A stretch of 64,000 nucleotides of DNA from Dipteronia dyeriana (Eukaryota; Streptophyta; Magnoliopsida; Sapindales; Sapindaceae). Where the stretch lies: positions 8,203,768-8,267,767 of the forward strand of contig CM065300.1 of assembly GCA_032871835.1 (NCBI GenBank), read 5' to 3'. Below the pieces are notes generated by a model that made no database searches, was not told the DNA's origin, and worked only from the letters and a program-made list of their open reading frames with translations. Made by a program: the position numbers and the translations under genes. Of the stretch, positions 45,881 through 58,357 are shown one piece after another. Positions within the stretch are counted from its first letter, which is position 1. Each line of letters starts with the position of its first letter.

Positions 45881-46895
45881 TTAGGTAGCTGTAAGTACTA
45901 AGTAGCTAGCTAGCTGATTGACTGACCGAGAAGAAGTTTATTTGCTAAAAGATGAAGCGTGGAGCTGTAAGGTTTTTGCATTCAGCTTCGCTCTGTTTAT
46001 AGTATATAGCATACTAGAAGTAGTATATAGCAGCAGCATATGTGGTGGCTTTGTCACTCTGATTATTTTCATCAGTTGACATGTCAATGTGTCTCTAGGA
46101 GGCTCAATTCAATTTCTTTGTTTATTCGGTTTCAAACTCTGTTACAATTTGGGTTTTTTTTTTTTGGTTGTCTGTAAAGCTAGATGATATAATAAAGTGA
46201 GTTGTTTTAATGGAACTTGTTAATAATTCCAAAAACTGAAGAGATGTTTGTTGTTTCTGATGGATTTTGAAACAATTTGGCTCCTCCTACAAAGATGGTC
46301 AATGGGATTTACTTTGATTGATAAATTGCTCAGTGTTTGAAGAAATTATACAGACATAGGTGTCTTTCTGCCTGTTCAATTACAACAGCAGCAGCTGCTT
46401 TTTTTTTTTAACAGAGTAAATAGTTATAGAATTGGTAAAACAGAGAGAATAAGATTAAGACCACACACCACTGGCATGCTCTGCATTGCAGAGACAAAAG
46501 CTACATGCTTCTTCTGTAATCTTTAGTTATTGTTTTTCAGGGTGCTGTTCCTTTCATCCCCCATTAACAAAATCCAATAAAGAACAATCCCATGTGTGCA
46601 AATCTTATTCTAGATATCTCAAAATTTTCATTTCAAATGTTGTAACAGTTTGATTACATATCCGTATTGCAATTACAAATCACTTGCTTCGTATTTTTTT
46701 CAAGTTTGTTGTTCACCTCTGAGACAAAGGAAGGGCCAGGAGACTACTTTAATCAATAAAAGCATTAGTAGAGAGAAAGAAAGCACCAGATCTCTGTTAT
46801 AAACTTACTGTACTTTGTAATGAGTACCCACCAAATATCTTCCTCTTCAATTCAATTACATCATCACAAGAACCTGAAATGATTATATTCACCAT
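45881..46895. other. 3' UTR and flank of FLZ copy A
   Basis: Closely matches 62562-63591 of copy B over its length. The conservation is due to recent duplication; no further gene was seen. Confidence 0.6.
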
Positions 46896-47253
46896 CGGTG
46901 TTCAAAAATACGCTCCTAGACGTCCGCTGGCCATCCCGAACAGGAAAAAATGGACCATATTAGGTGGCGGGTAAAAAAACGAACGAGTTGACCATTTTAT
47001 CGGTCGATTTTACCGATTAATCGGTTTAGACGGAGTCAACGTTTTTATATCCTTTTATATTATTTAAAATTTGAATATTGAACTTTTTTTTTGAAGAAAT
47101 TGAATATTGATTTTGTATATAGAAAAAATAATTATAAATAAATAAATTACCGGTCACTTAGGCACTAGACACTGGGCTACCGTCCAACTAGGATCTAGCG
47201 CTTACTGTCTAGAAGCTGAGCAGCACTGGCGCCTAACATTTATTAGAACATTG
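46896..47253. mobile_element. hAT-type MITE in copy A (358 bp)
   Basis: The ends CGGTGTTCAAAAAT and, reversed, CAATGTTCTAATAAAT share TGTTC. The flanks TTCACCAT (46888-46895) and TTCACCGT (47254-47261) form an 8-bp duplication. Copy B near 63584 has a single TTCACCAT running straight into TATCTTTAG, the empty site. Confidence 0.9.
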
Positions 47254-48280
47254 TTCACCGTTATCTTTAGTTGACATTTTTTGGATAGGTATGTTAATTC
47301 ATCATTGATTCATTTACATGATGGTGTGTGTTCTTTAGGATTCTGGTAACAAAACAGATGCCAAGGAATCCTATCTAAAGTGTAGCGCATACATATACGA
47401 CTGTACAAATTTAGATCTAAGAAAATGACGTTGTCTAACGAGTTACTCCAAAACCAAGAAAAGACCTTTGAAGTGATTCCCACTTGTAGGTGGTGGTGGG
47501 GTGGGGGGGACCAATTTACAAATAATATCAGTTTGGAAGAAGCAAAGTATATGCCTTGGCTTCTATTCAACTTATAATCTATATAGAATAGAAGAAACTT
47601 TAACCGATTTTATCGATGACGTATCACGGAGCCTATAAAAATTTAAACGATGACCATAAAACATTTTTACTTTTTCTTTTTATCTATATATATAGCTTAT
47701 ATATCAATAATCTATTGCCATTTGATTAGGTTCTAAAAACTATAAAAATAGTTTCTCAAAACTTCTGTGTCTTAATTGAAACTTGTGGGTCTTAGTTGTA
47801 TTAGGGTATTAGGTTTTTATCTTTTTGGAAATACATAAAAATAGTCCCTTCGACCTAAAATTTGACGATTAACATTAATACAAGTGTGAAAACAACACAA
47901 TTGCCCTTAAACTTCAATTTCAAGCAACCCTGGCTGATTGAAAAAAAAAAAAGATAATCAGGTTCACTCTCCATGAAATTACTTACGAAGATGAGATTTA
48001 GAATAGTGCAAACAACTGGTTTTTATATTAAATCATAAACCATAATCACAAACGCAATAACAAACCCAGAAAAAAAAAAGGGATGAAAAGTGGATTCAGA
48101 GGAATATGAGAGAAACTTTATTGTACATGTACGCAAATGTTTGTTCATGGATGATTTTTGACTTGGGGCAGGGGATTGGATTACCGTCTTACCGAGTATA
48201 TTAAAGTTTGTGAGCACTAAGCCTTGTAGAAATCTGTTACGGTAGAGATGTTGTTGCTGCTATCGACGAAGGTAAGATGA
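47254..48280. other. Junction region between duplication copies
   Basis: 47262-47640 matches the last 410 bases of the window (copy B). From about 47.65 to 48.28 kb lies the junction between the tandem units. No gene was seen. Confidence 0.5.
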
Positions 48281-48289
48281 GGGGTCGTT

Positions 48290-50319
48290 GCTGCCTAATG
48301 AAATTTCTTTTCCTTGCAACAAAAAGAAAACGAAATGGAAGGGGGGAATTAAAATCTGAAGAAATTTGAAAAAGTCACAAACTTTACTGAATTTGATGGT
48401 TTCAACAACCAAAATATACAATGTTGGGAATATTGAAGAAGAAAATACAACGACCAAAGCGGTAGAAACAAAGGAAAAACGGATGAACAAAATACATGAA
48501 TGAAAAGTCTTTTCTTTCCAATTACAACTCGAACATGCCATTATTCTCACCCGAAACCAACCACCATGATTGTTGATCAACTTTCTATTTGCTTTTCTTT
48601 GATGACTTAAACATGCCTCCGGGTTCCATATCATCATGTAGAGGACATCGTCAAGAAGAGGTGGTCTCAGTCCAGTTCTGGTTTGCAATAAGGATTCCCA
48701 ATCAGGGTCTTGTTGGTGTAAAGAAATTGGTTAGGGTACTTAGCGCTTCAGTATTTGGTAATCCATTGTCTTTTAACTGCTCTAGCTACCATTTAAGTTT
48801 TTTATTTATTTTTGATGCCAATATTAAATTTTATTTTTTATATACTTTTACTAAAATAATAAAATTTTATAAAACACTGCCATATGTCTGCATCTGTTCT
48901 GCATCTCTCAACAAAGAATATATATAATAATAAAACCATTTTCAAATTCTGTTTGGTAAGAATTCCTAAAAAAGGCAGCAAAGCAAGCAACCCAACCACT
49001 TCCATATATCATCTGGTAACCATGTAACTCTACAAAACCAAAATTGACACAGAAATAAATGTGTTACCGAAAACAAAAAAGAAAAAAATCATATGAATCG
49101 TTGAGATACGAAATGCACTGGCTGCTCTGAGCCGTATTCTTTAACGACTAATCATTGAAATGAAGCTATCTTACCTTATTGAAAAATATGAAGCAAAATA
49201 TACTAACATGCCTCCCCATATTTCTTTAGATCCTTAGCATTAGCATCTTTGTTGAAATGATCACGTACGGGCTTCAGCCAATGAACAAGGAAGAGATTAG
49301 CATAAAGGCAATCGATAAAAATATTAAAGAAAGAAAAACATATTACAGCAGACTTCCCTTAGTAATTCTGACCAATCAGGCTGTCAACATACCGAAACAA
49401 GTAGATAATTCTTGTACACATTAGAGGAAGCTACACTAAACTTCGATTGTTGTAGCGTTCAAGTAATTTTTAACACAGCCAACTATTGAGAATTCAAAGG
49501 CAGAACCCTTGCGCATTAACTCTCGACATTTCCTTTCCACATCAAACAACTATCCAAGCAGTCATGCATATGCTTTTTTGTTAAAAGTTAAAAAAGGAAG
49601 CAAAAGAAACAGCAGCCGTTCAATTTACAACAGGATGAGTGACAAAAAGGAGAGTATCAATAGACAACATGTATAGAGCCTGACACGCTCATAAACATTT
49701 CAATTGGTTGCTTAATCTGATTTTCTACATTATTGTCCATGTACAATTTATTTCTCCTTGTTTCAATATAACCACCATCTCCGTGTCCCCAATACGCATG
49801 GATGATGAATGAATGATTTAAGAAATAAAAAGTAGGATATTTTACGTGAGAGATGCACAAGAACGAAATACATAAGTAAAGTTAATGAAAAATAACAATG
49901 ACCAACTCTGAGATAATGAGTCAAAGCTTATTCGATATTTTTTGAAGACAGGCAAAAAATGCAGCAGACCAACAAGTGAAGAAAAAAGGTTCTCCATATA
50001 GTCGCATACTTCAGAAAAGAGATTAAGAGAAAGTTTGCAGGAGGATAAGAAGTGAATTATTCAACTATAGCTTGCCTCTTTTCCTTCTCTTTTTTTTTCC
50101 ATAAAAAAAATTATGTTTTTCATTGATTTCGTCTTGGGATGGGAGAAGAAGAGGGATAAGTTTCACCTCTACTGTAGAAGTTGCACCAAACATAGCCTTA
50201 TGCATCTCATGACAAATTATAGTCCGCACTAAACAAATCTACGTAAAATTCAGATCAAATAAAATCAGACGACGATGCCAAAGAAATGAATTCAAATATG
50301 CAATAACTTAACCAGGACA
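48290..50319. other. 3' flank of TyrRS copy B, no gene seen
   Basis: Matches copy A 26.66-29.98 kb minus its insertions. ORFs here are short, not conserved in frame with copy A, and without domains. Confidence 0.5.
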
Positions 50320-50948
50320 TTAGCTGATGTGGCAACAGGATAAGGTAGGATAAGGTTGAGCTATGTAAAGCAACTGCTCCCGAACAGATTCATGGAGATA
50401 TGAAAATGCGATTATCTGCAGTATCTTATTTAATGCTTTTGAAAGAGCAGGTTTCAGGTCTGCAGGATGTAACTTCTCTTCTGCATAAACAGCAATAAGT
50501 TCCTCATGGCTTGTGTAGGTCCTGCATTACAGTGGATTAACAAGAAAAAAACAAAACTATTAGTCATCATAATCACAAAAATCCTTCATGATGAGAAAGC
50601 AAAAACTGACCAACCCACTCCCACATTAAAATAAATAAATTAGAGTGTGAAACATAGAATCTTTTTAAATTGGTGATCAACATTTCAATAGAACTTACTT
50701 GTCACCACCATTGGCCGCACTACGCTCCACCTTAAACTCACTGAACCGGGGGAAGATAATGAATTTTATATACTCTAGACACGGATTTCCCTGAACAATC
50801 TTCGAGGGGCAGTACGCTTTCTTTATCTTCAAGTTCACTATGGACTATGAAATCACCACAGAGAAGAACAGTAGCAATCCCGAATAAGAATGAGTTAAAC
50901 AAACACAGTGCCTTTAACCATTAGGAAACTATCAATTTTTCTCATGTA

Positions 50949-51102
50949 GGCACGTAAGTGTAAACAGGCAAACTTATAGTACACTTATCCACCTCATCAT
51001 TTTTTGCCATGTAAGCATTATTTGACCCAATTACATTGCTTTTTTTGGCAAAAGGTGATGAGGTAGATAAGTGTGCTATAAGTATGTCCACACTTATGTG
51101 CC
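50949..51102. mobile_element. Foldback MITE in TyrRS copy B intron
   Basis: GGCACGTAAGTG at the left and CACTTATGTGCC at the right begin near-palindromic arms of about 65 bases, flanked by GTA on both sides. The same element is in copy A, where it was split by the hAT MITE at 30210, so it predates the duplication. Confidence 0.75.
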
Positions 51103-54100
51103 GTAGTAAACTATATGTTGTATTTTCATACACTTAAGAATAAGTTGAAAAACCACAGTGCCTTGAACCATTAGTAAATTATATGCAGTATTTTCATACA
51201 CTTATCTTGATAATTTACTACCCTTGAAACCAAATCATACCTCCCCATCGTCCATGAAGATGGAAGATGAAGGATCACTCTTTGACATCTTTTCTTGCCC
51301 TTGCTGAAGACAAGGAAGCATATCTATGTGTCCAAGTATCCAACAGCAACTAAGGAAATAAAAAGGGATAAAAACTTAAGGAAGGGAAAAAAGTAAGAGG
51401 AAAGCTGGACATACGGTAAGATAAAATGATGGGCATGTTTTTCTTCTTTATGTCATCACAATAATCTCTTGCAAGTACAGTCACTTCCATTTTATCCATG
51501 CCCAGCTGGCATATATCAGCCCGTTGAGAATGAACACCAATAATTAGCGGTTGCCATAAATTATCACGTGACAATAAAACAGCATTTGCTAAACAAAATG
51601 ATCTAAAGTAAGAGATAATAGACAATTTCTTTTCTTTAGATACCCAAAACTGACCCAACCTTTCTCCTATCGAACCCTTAACCTATATAGGCTGAAAGCC
51701 CAAGTGCCCAACGCCCCAACCCATAAAAAACTAGGCCCACCCTTTTGGTTAAGAGATATTTCCCTAATGAAAAATAGTATATATCAATTCTGCTCTCATC
51801 TCTTACGGATGATATAGTATTTCTCAGGACATGTTTGTAACATGCAAAACATTATTGGCCATGAAATTTGCATAAAAGTTGAAGTTTAGGGCAGATCAAG
51901 GTGCTGTAATAAATAATACATAGCAAATGAGATTGTTGTAATAAATAGAAATCAAGTAACCAATCTGCACACTTGTTCTCTGTATTACTTTGACAAGCAT
52001 CAGGAAAGAAAAAAAATGAGCAAGCATCTGGCATGTCCTATTCCACGAAAGTTGTGGACATTTTTCTGACAAAAAAAATGTGTACAAACTCTGAACTTAT
52101 AAGTGACAAGACCTAATGTAAAATCTTGAATATTAAGAGTATAAGCACCTTTAGGAAAAATATTTCAGCACATTGCATGCATGGGTAGATAATGGAGGCT
52201 GCAGACAACTCATCCTGCTCATTACTAAATAGGACAAAAAAGCAATGTTACAAGTCATGAACTACATGACCACCCCTCCCCCCCCCCACAAACAAAACAA
52301 AACAAAAAAGATAGAAACCAAGGATTACAAATTCCAATTTTTAGTTTACCTCGTTATTAGAGGAAGATCGGTGCTGCGAGCTATATCCATTACAAGAGGC
52401 CAGTACTCAGATGCCGGGAAGAAGATTTCTTCCGAAGACCATATAAATTCTACTCCATTAAGATTCATTCCAGCAGCTTTCCATGTCTCAATCAGATAAC
52501 GTCCAACTGCTTGAATTTTCTTCAAGTCACCTCCCATTTTGTTGCATTGCAGTGCAAACCAATCCTCTACCCATATTTTCACCTTGCAACCAGCAGAGGT
52601 CATTTTGTAACTTTTGTTAACACTTGTCGTTTTCATAACACCCTGTCGACAAACCACAATGAAATAAAGTGGTTCAGAATAAGAATATAAAAGGAAAGGA
52701 AAAGTATGCTTTAAGCACAATCATCATTGCAGAAAGCAAAAAATTGAGGCAACCCGTATTATGGTATAAGGCTCGATCAATTTCATTGATAGCAACCCAA
52801 TATTATTCTCTTTAAAATATCAAGATCCTTGCACACACTTTCTTTTTATCTCCATAAAAAAATAAGGAATATAATACCGGAGAAAATAGGATATAAAAGT
52901 GATCAGCACTTCTCGGTTATCACACCCTTAATCAACAAGAATATATGGTCTGCAGCATGCACCATTAGACCGTAACAAGATCCTTAGGACAAAGGTACAT
53001 AAATGTTTACATTAGGTTTATTTTTTGATAAATGATCTTTATTTTGTGTATAATACATTAACTTGATGCTAGAGTATGCATCACACTTATCAAAATAGAC
53101 AAAATAAAACATAATTTTGTTGAAACACAAACTGTTATAAACAGCAGCATTATAACATGATTTTTAAATTAGAATAACTATTTTCTTCCAAACACAGCTA
53201 ATGGGATGTTTGGGGCGATACAGAACATAGTAACATACCAACATTAGCAGCTCTCAATGAAATGCATACCTGAGCAATGTGCATTCTCCCAGTTGGTTCA
53301 AATCGATCATAGAAAATTGGTTCAGGCTTCTTAGTTAGAAGGTTTAACAACTCATCCTCCTGTATACACTCTTCCCCAACACTTCCACAATCCGAAACCT
53401 CTCCTCCGGGGTCATCCTAACCCAAGCAAGGCAAATTTTATTAACTCAAGTGACAATTCAAATTCATATACACACACACTCGAAACAGAAACCTTGGGTA
53501 CATGCTACTCCGGTAGGTCGCCGAAGAACAATATGGAATTTGATAAGGCCATAACAGAGGTCAATCAATTTGAAATTACCTCTGTTGATATCTATAATGT
53601 CTACATCAAGTTTATTACGAATTTAACTTGGATAACTTCTTATATGTTTCAATTGCTGGTTAATTTGAATAGAAGTAATAAGAACAGTGAATTAGAAATA
53701 TTTATCGGCTTTTATATATCATAAACTCTCAGATGCACTGTTCCCTCATTCCAATACAAATGTACAATGATGAATTGATGATGACCCAATTTAAATTAAA
53801 TTAATATTACAGACTTCAGCATCCATGCTAAGTTTTTTACCTTTTGCAAACCGCTTTACGATATTTCGCTACCATAATTTCCCTTAATAATACTTGTTTA
53901 AACTTTGAAACCAAATGAATTATTGCCTAAAGTTACATGGCCTAAACAAGAAAAATTTGCAAATTTGAAACTTATAATGGAAAGCACTGTGTAACCCTCA
54001 GATAGCAGAATAAAATATACATCTCAATCGCTCTTAACCAGAACTTTAATGTAACCACCCCACAAATGTAGTTGCATGAACCTCAGTACCTCACAGATAT

Positions 54101-54355
54101 CACCAATTCGGTCACTAGTCTTAACAAGGGTCCGTTGAGCAGCACAAAGACTGACCCTAGAATACAAAGGCAGACGAAAGCTCAACAGCAACACAAGCCC
54201 AATGATCACTGATCATAGAACTAAAACGATGCAAGCATTATGGTTCCGAATTTCCAATCTTCAGATCCGTTATAAAATCATGGAAAATTCAACATTCTTG
54301 GATACAAAGGAAGTAAATAAATTAAAAATATTTTAGGATTTCTGATGGTACAGAT

Positions 54356-54357
54356 AT

Positions 54358-54393
<36 letters not shown>

Positions 54394-54396
54394 GAA
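54356..54396. repeat. TA microsatellite
   Basis: A (TA)n run of about 40 bases in the first TyrRS intron of copy B. Confidence 0.9.
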
Positions 54397-54879
54397 ATAT
54401 ATTTTCGGGTTTTCATTTTATAAGATCTAAAAGTAAAAGCAACTACTCTCCAAATTTATAAGACAGAAAATAACTCAACAAATGCATAAATATTTAAAAA
54501 TAAAAAAATAAAGAGATACTTACTGAGGAGAGGCTTGAAGAGAAAGAGAGTTCATTTCATCGGACGGAGGGATTTGAACGGCGGATTCCTTCTCCAAGGT
54601 GGCCGTACCCAGCGACTTGGAGAAGCAAGGGATTTGACAAGTCAGGGGTGTGGAATTGGGATTTCAAACAAAGTGGGGGAGTTTATGTTAAGACTTAAGA
54701 TGTCCGAATAGAGATATATAGAACTCGTTAATTTAGGATTTCATGCTCTCCTAAAAATAAGCCTTTAATAAATTACGGTTAAAAAGACGCCGATTATCGT
54801 GAATTATCAAAATTGTTTTTAAATAATCAGTGTTTTTACTATCTTTATATTTTTGTCTCTACATTTCGAATACTAAGTC

Positions 54880-55190
54880 CATGTTTGGTTGAGATTTCTA
54901 CTAATTCAAAATATCTACGAATGTTTATATGAATTTTTTAGAATTGTTTGATTGGGTTTTTAAGAATGTCTATTTTTAATTGAGTAGATGCTAGTAGAGT
55001 TTAAACCTTTACTACACAAAAGCTTATGGGAGATACTTTTCCGAATAGACATTTTTTAAATAAAAAATCTACCAACCAAACAATTATATATATATTTAAA
55101 AAAAAATTCTAATAGATCTACTACAAATAGATCTTTTACCGATAGAGGTTTTTCAAAAGCTCAACCAAACAAGCTCTAAACCTATTAACT
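54880..55190. mobile_element. Foldback MITE with GTTTGGTTGAG ends
   Basis: The left end has GTCCATGTTTGGTTGAG and the right end, reversed, has GAGCTTGTTTGGTTGAG. The interior is AT-rich with TAGACATTTT/AGATCTATT segments. Typical of plant MITEs; superfamily not fixed. Confidence 0.65.
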
Positions 55191-55394
55191 CTCTATCTCT
55201 ACAATAAACTTGTCTGAAAATTGAAATCCCCTACACCACAGCCAAAAGTTCAACGTTACCTACCTTTTTTCTTAAATTATAAATTTTTCATACCTACGTT
55301 TATGAGTCTTATAAAACTTTATCCGTTCATTTTCATTTATTCTTCGAGTCTTTTATAAACCTGAAGCTGATTTTGTGAATTTTGAATCTCCAAA

Positions 55395-56065
55395 CATTTC
55401 GAAGCTCTTTCCGAACGTTTAAAAACACTGTCGGAGCCTTATGTAAAAGGCTTCGAGCCTTTTACATATGGCTCCAAGCCTTTTACTTAAGGCTCTAAGT
55501 TTTTTATTGAAGGCTTCGAGCTTTTTGTAATTACATTTCGAGTCTTTTATAAGTGTTTTCGAGCTTTTTGGATATATGTCCGAGATTTTTGTAAGTTTGT
55601 CCAAGCCTTTTGTAATTACATCTCGAGCCTTTTGTAAGTATTTCCAATCCTTTCGGATGTGTGTTTGAGCCTTTTGTAAGTGTGTACGAGCCTTTTGTAA
55701 GTGTGTACGAGCCTTTTGTAAGTATTTCTGATCCTTTTGTATAAACTCTTTTGTAAGTATTTATGAGCCTTTTGTATAAACCTTAGGTTTGTCATCTCTG
55801 TATCTCAGAGCCTTTTAGTATCGACCCCAGAATGCGTCACCGTAACGTCACTCTGTCGCTGTTCGAGTGATTACTTGGGTTTCAACTGAACTTTTTCTCT
55901 CTACTTCACAACTCTATCACTGTAAACTAAATGAAAGAAATCTAATATGTAACAACTACTGAGGGTATTTTTATCCGTTTATCATAATATGTGTCTTTTA
56001 AACATAAATTATTAAATCAGTGACGATGTTGAAAAGCCACCTCTAAAAAGTACTATTTAATTTTT
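55395..56065. mobile_element. Relic related to the Ulp1 MULE
   Basis: 55395-55805 is an array of about 21-bp units CGAGCCTTTTGTAAGTGTGTA, resembling the TCGAGCC arrays of the MULE at 30247. Downstream, 55991-56040 (CATAATATGTGTCTTTTAAAC and following) resembles the right end of that MULE (about 39209-39260). No transposase or protease remains. A minus-strand ORF in the array is an artefact. Confidence 0.65.
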
Positions 56066-57480
56066 GAACCCCTCCTAAAAAACGACAGGTTTATATAGAT
56101 TTGTTAATTTAGGGTTTCATGCTTTCCTAAAAAACAATATCGTTTGATGTTGTGTTGACTATTGAGTTGCTGCTTCTATTTCACCTATCCAATTTTAGTC
56201 TCATTTTTTATCTAATCAATCGAATTGAGACATGTGTCTACATTTATTTTTTATTTTTTTTCAACTTCTTCCGTGAATACAAACATATGTCCCAATTATA
56301 TTTGTTAGACACAAATTGAGACACCAAAATTAGACATGTGATTTGTGTCCTTCCCTAAGACAACACCATATGTGGTAGCCAATCAAAAAGAGTTGTAAGG
56401 TTTGTTTGGTGAAGTTAGATGCAAGGGATTCCAAATTCCACTGGACTACCCTTACGACAAACAATATATACGGTCTCTTACAACTAATTGGAATTTTATG
56501 TAATTACAACAAGGGTGGTGGTATTGACACACGCTGATTTATTTATGTTTCATTTTTTTTAATTAAAAATTACTTGAAAAGACTTACGATTTAAGAAAAT
56601 AAATCTTTTTCAAAGTAAATCTATTAAAACCCTCACTTTTGCATTCTATTTCATGAAAAAAGAATGTCTTAATGTTTAAACTTTAAATTGGATTATGACA
56701 CAAATACAAATATCTATAAAACATTCGAAAGAATTGTACGAGAATGACATAAAACATCTACAATAACTGTCTGACAATAATATCAAGCATCAATTGTCTG
56801 AGAATGATATCAAGCATATGAAACAATTCTTTATCTATAAGTAAATTTGAAGTTTACTCTTTCTTTACAATGATATCACGGAAGAAGAAGAAAAAAAATA
56901 GAAAAATTAAAAGAAATAAATCCGATCACAAGACACATAATATAAAAAACATGCTCGAAAACAAACACAAAAGTTAGAAAATGAGGACCTCAAATAGGTG
57001 ATAATTTCATTCAATGATGCATGTGCAAGGAAAGGAAATTTTAAGATCGGATGGACCACACAACTAAAAATAACAAGGTGTGCAACAACTCTCCAAGTGA
57101 AACGGCAACGCCACAACGGGACATGTTGGTCGCAACCTCAAAAGGTAATTCCTCTACTTATATGGAGTGTTTGTGGATAGTTGTTGAATTGGGCATTAAT
57201 CGCTCATGTACTTAATGTTTGTAACACTATATTTGTTGTGTTTGTGACGATTGTGTTCGTATTTCTTGAATATTACTAAGCATTCTCTATATTTGATGAG
57301 TTTGACAATATTAAGGACAATTATGAGTTTAGGTTTACGGGTGTGGAGACTTTCATGTTTTAATGTTTGTTTTTGTTTGTAGTTAGAAATTTTTTAAATC
57401 ACTGCAAAATATGTCTTGTTTTTTTTTTTTTTAAAGATAAACGTTTCTTTAAAATTGTATTATTTAGTGAGGAAATTAAT
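56066..57480. other. AT-rich spacer, copy B only
   Basis: No gene was seen. A 43-bp direct repeat partner of 54715-54757 lies at 56092-56134. Confidence 0.45.
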
Positions 57481-58004
57481 TTTTCCGCCAGTACCAAGTG
57501 ACAAAAGAGAATTCTTTTTTTAATTTTCTCTAAATAAGTGATACACAGAACAGATCGGAAGAAGAGACATTAATTAGACATAGATATATGGTTTGCAAAT
57601 GTTTGACATGCAACATGACAAGTGTTATAGTAATGTGGCGCTCATTTACGGTGACAAATTAAAATACTTATACCATATAACACAATATCTATGGGCATAT
57701 TGAAGAGATGGATCGATGCATTCGGTATATATATATAACTATTGTAATCATTTCATGTTACACAACTAATTACTTATTAGAGAAATTTATGTAATATGGT
57801 ACGATATAAATAACCCGAATGTATTATTTTTTATTTTTTTGGTTGGTTGAAGAAAAACAGATTTGCATAATAAAAAGTTGATTATATAAGAATTAAGAAA
57901 ACAAAAACCAACAAATTGGGTGCCAATTTGATATTCCGTTTGAACTTTCTTAGCCCATTTATGTTTCAAAGGGCTCGAGATTGGTCTAACTGGATATATA
58001 TAGT

Positions 58005-58190
58005 CATGTTAAACCAATTTAAATTTATGGTTTAAAACTTTGATTTAAACATCTCAACCGTCCATGTACTTTTAATATAAAAATTGTATATGCATTCGAA
58101 TCTCAACCATTGGATTAAAAGTATATGGATGGTTGAGATGTTGAAATCAAAGTTTTAACTCACTAATTTAAGTTCATTTAGCTTAACCCA
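58005..58190. mobile_element. Foldback MITE in copy B
   Basis: ACTTTGATTTAAACATCTC at the left pairs with GAGATGTTGAAATCAAAGT at the right, and the arms continue for about 70 bases through CAACCGTCCATGTACTTTTAAT-like sequence. Copy A near 43870 lacks it. Confidence 0.8.
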
Positions 58191-58315
58191 TATATATATA
58201 TATTATTTTTCACGTGAATGAACACTTATATAAATACATGATTAATTACTTTGATTTAGTCTAAATTAAAGTAGTTGAATCCAATGATTCACATTCAATG
58301 CAGTAATATATAATA

Positions 58316-58318
<3 letters not shown>

Positions 58319-58353
<35 letters not shown>
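58319..58353. repeat. AT microsatellite
   Basis: A (AT)n run within a copy B-specific segment. Around it (58191-58976) is further copy B-specific AT-rich sequence, including a GAGCATCTCCAATG motif at 58533 typical of MITE ends. Confidence 0.8.

Positions 58354-58357
<4 letters not shown>

Larger units (their letters stand above)
26660..47640. repeat. Segmental duplication copy A
   Basis: Long blocks match copy B in the same order and direction: 26.66-27.48 and 28.38-30.17 kb with 48.28-50.94 kb; 39.90-41.75 kb with 51.07-52.92 kb; 43.35-44.34 kb with 57.48-59.37 kb; 44.58-46.89 kb with 61.27-63.59 kb; and 47.25-47.6 kb with 63.59 kb to the end. Between blocks are copy-specific insertions. 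Boundaries are approximate because alignment was by eye. Confidence 0.9.
50320..54555 (-). pseudogene. Cytosolic tyrosyl-tRNA synthetase, copy B (lesioned)
   Basis: Eight exons on the minus strand: 54524-54555, 53270-53416, 52350-52642, 52149-52224, 51415-51520, 51241-51323, 50699-50844 and 50320-50521. Phases agree throughout. Class I features: GRMHIAQ (HIGH-type motif) at the end of exon 2, ICQLGMDKMEV in exon 5, GQEKMSKSD in exon 6, then NPCLEYIKFII and LHPADLKPALSKALNKIL in the last two. The enzyme attaches tyrosine to tRNA. Lesions: exon 2 is 147 bases where 148 would keep frame, so translation from ATG 54555 shifts near 53380 and stops soon after. The exon 5 acceptor is CGG instead of CAG (51521-51522; copy A keeps CAG). 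The CCQIMGR segment expected between exons 3 and 4 is absent. The C-terminus after NKIL diverges. If the exon 2 indel is an assembly error the gene could still make much of the protein. Confidence 0.88.
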
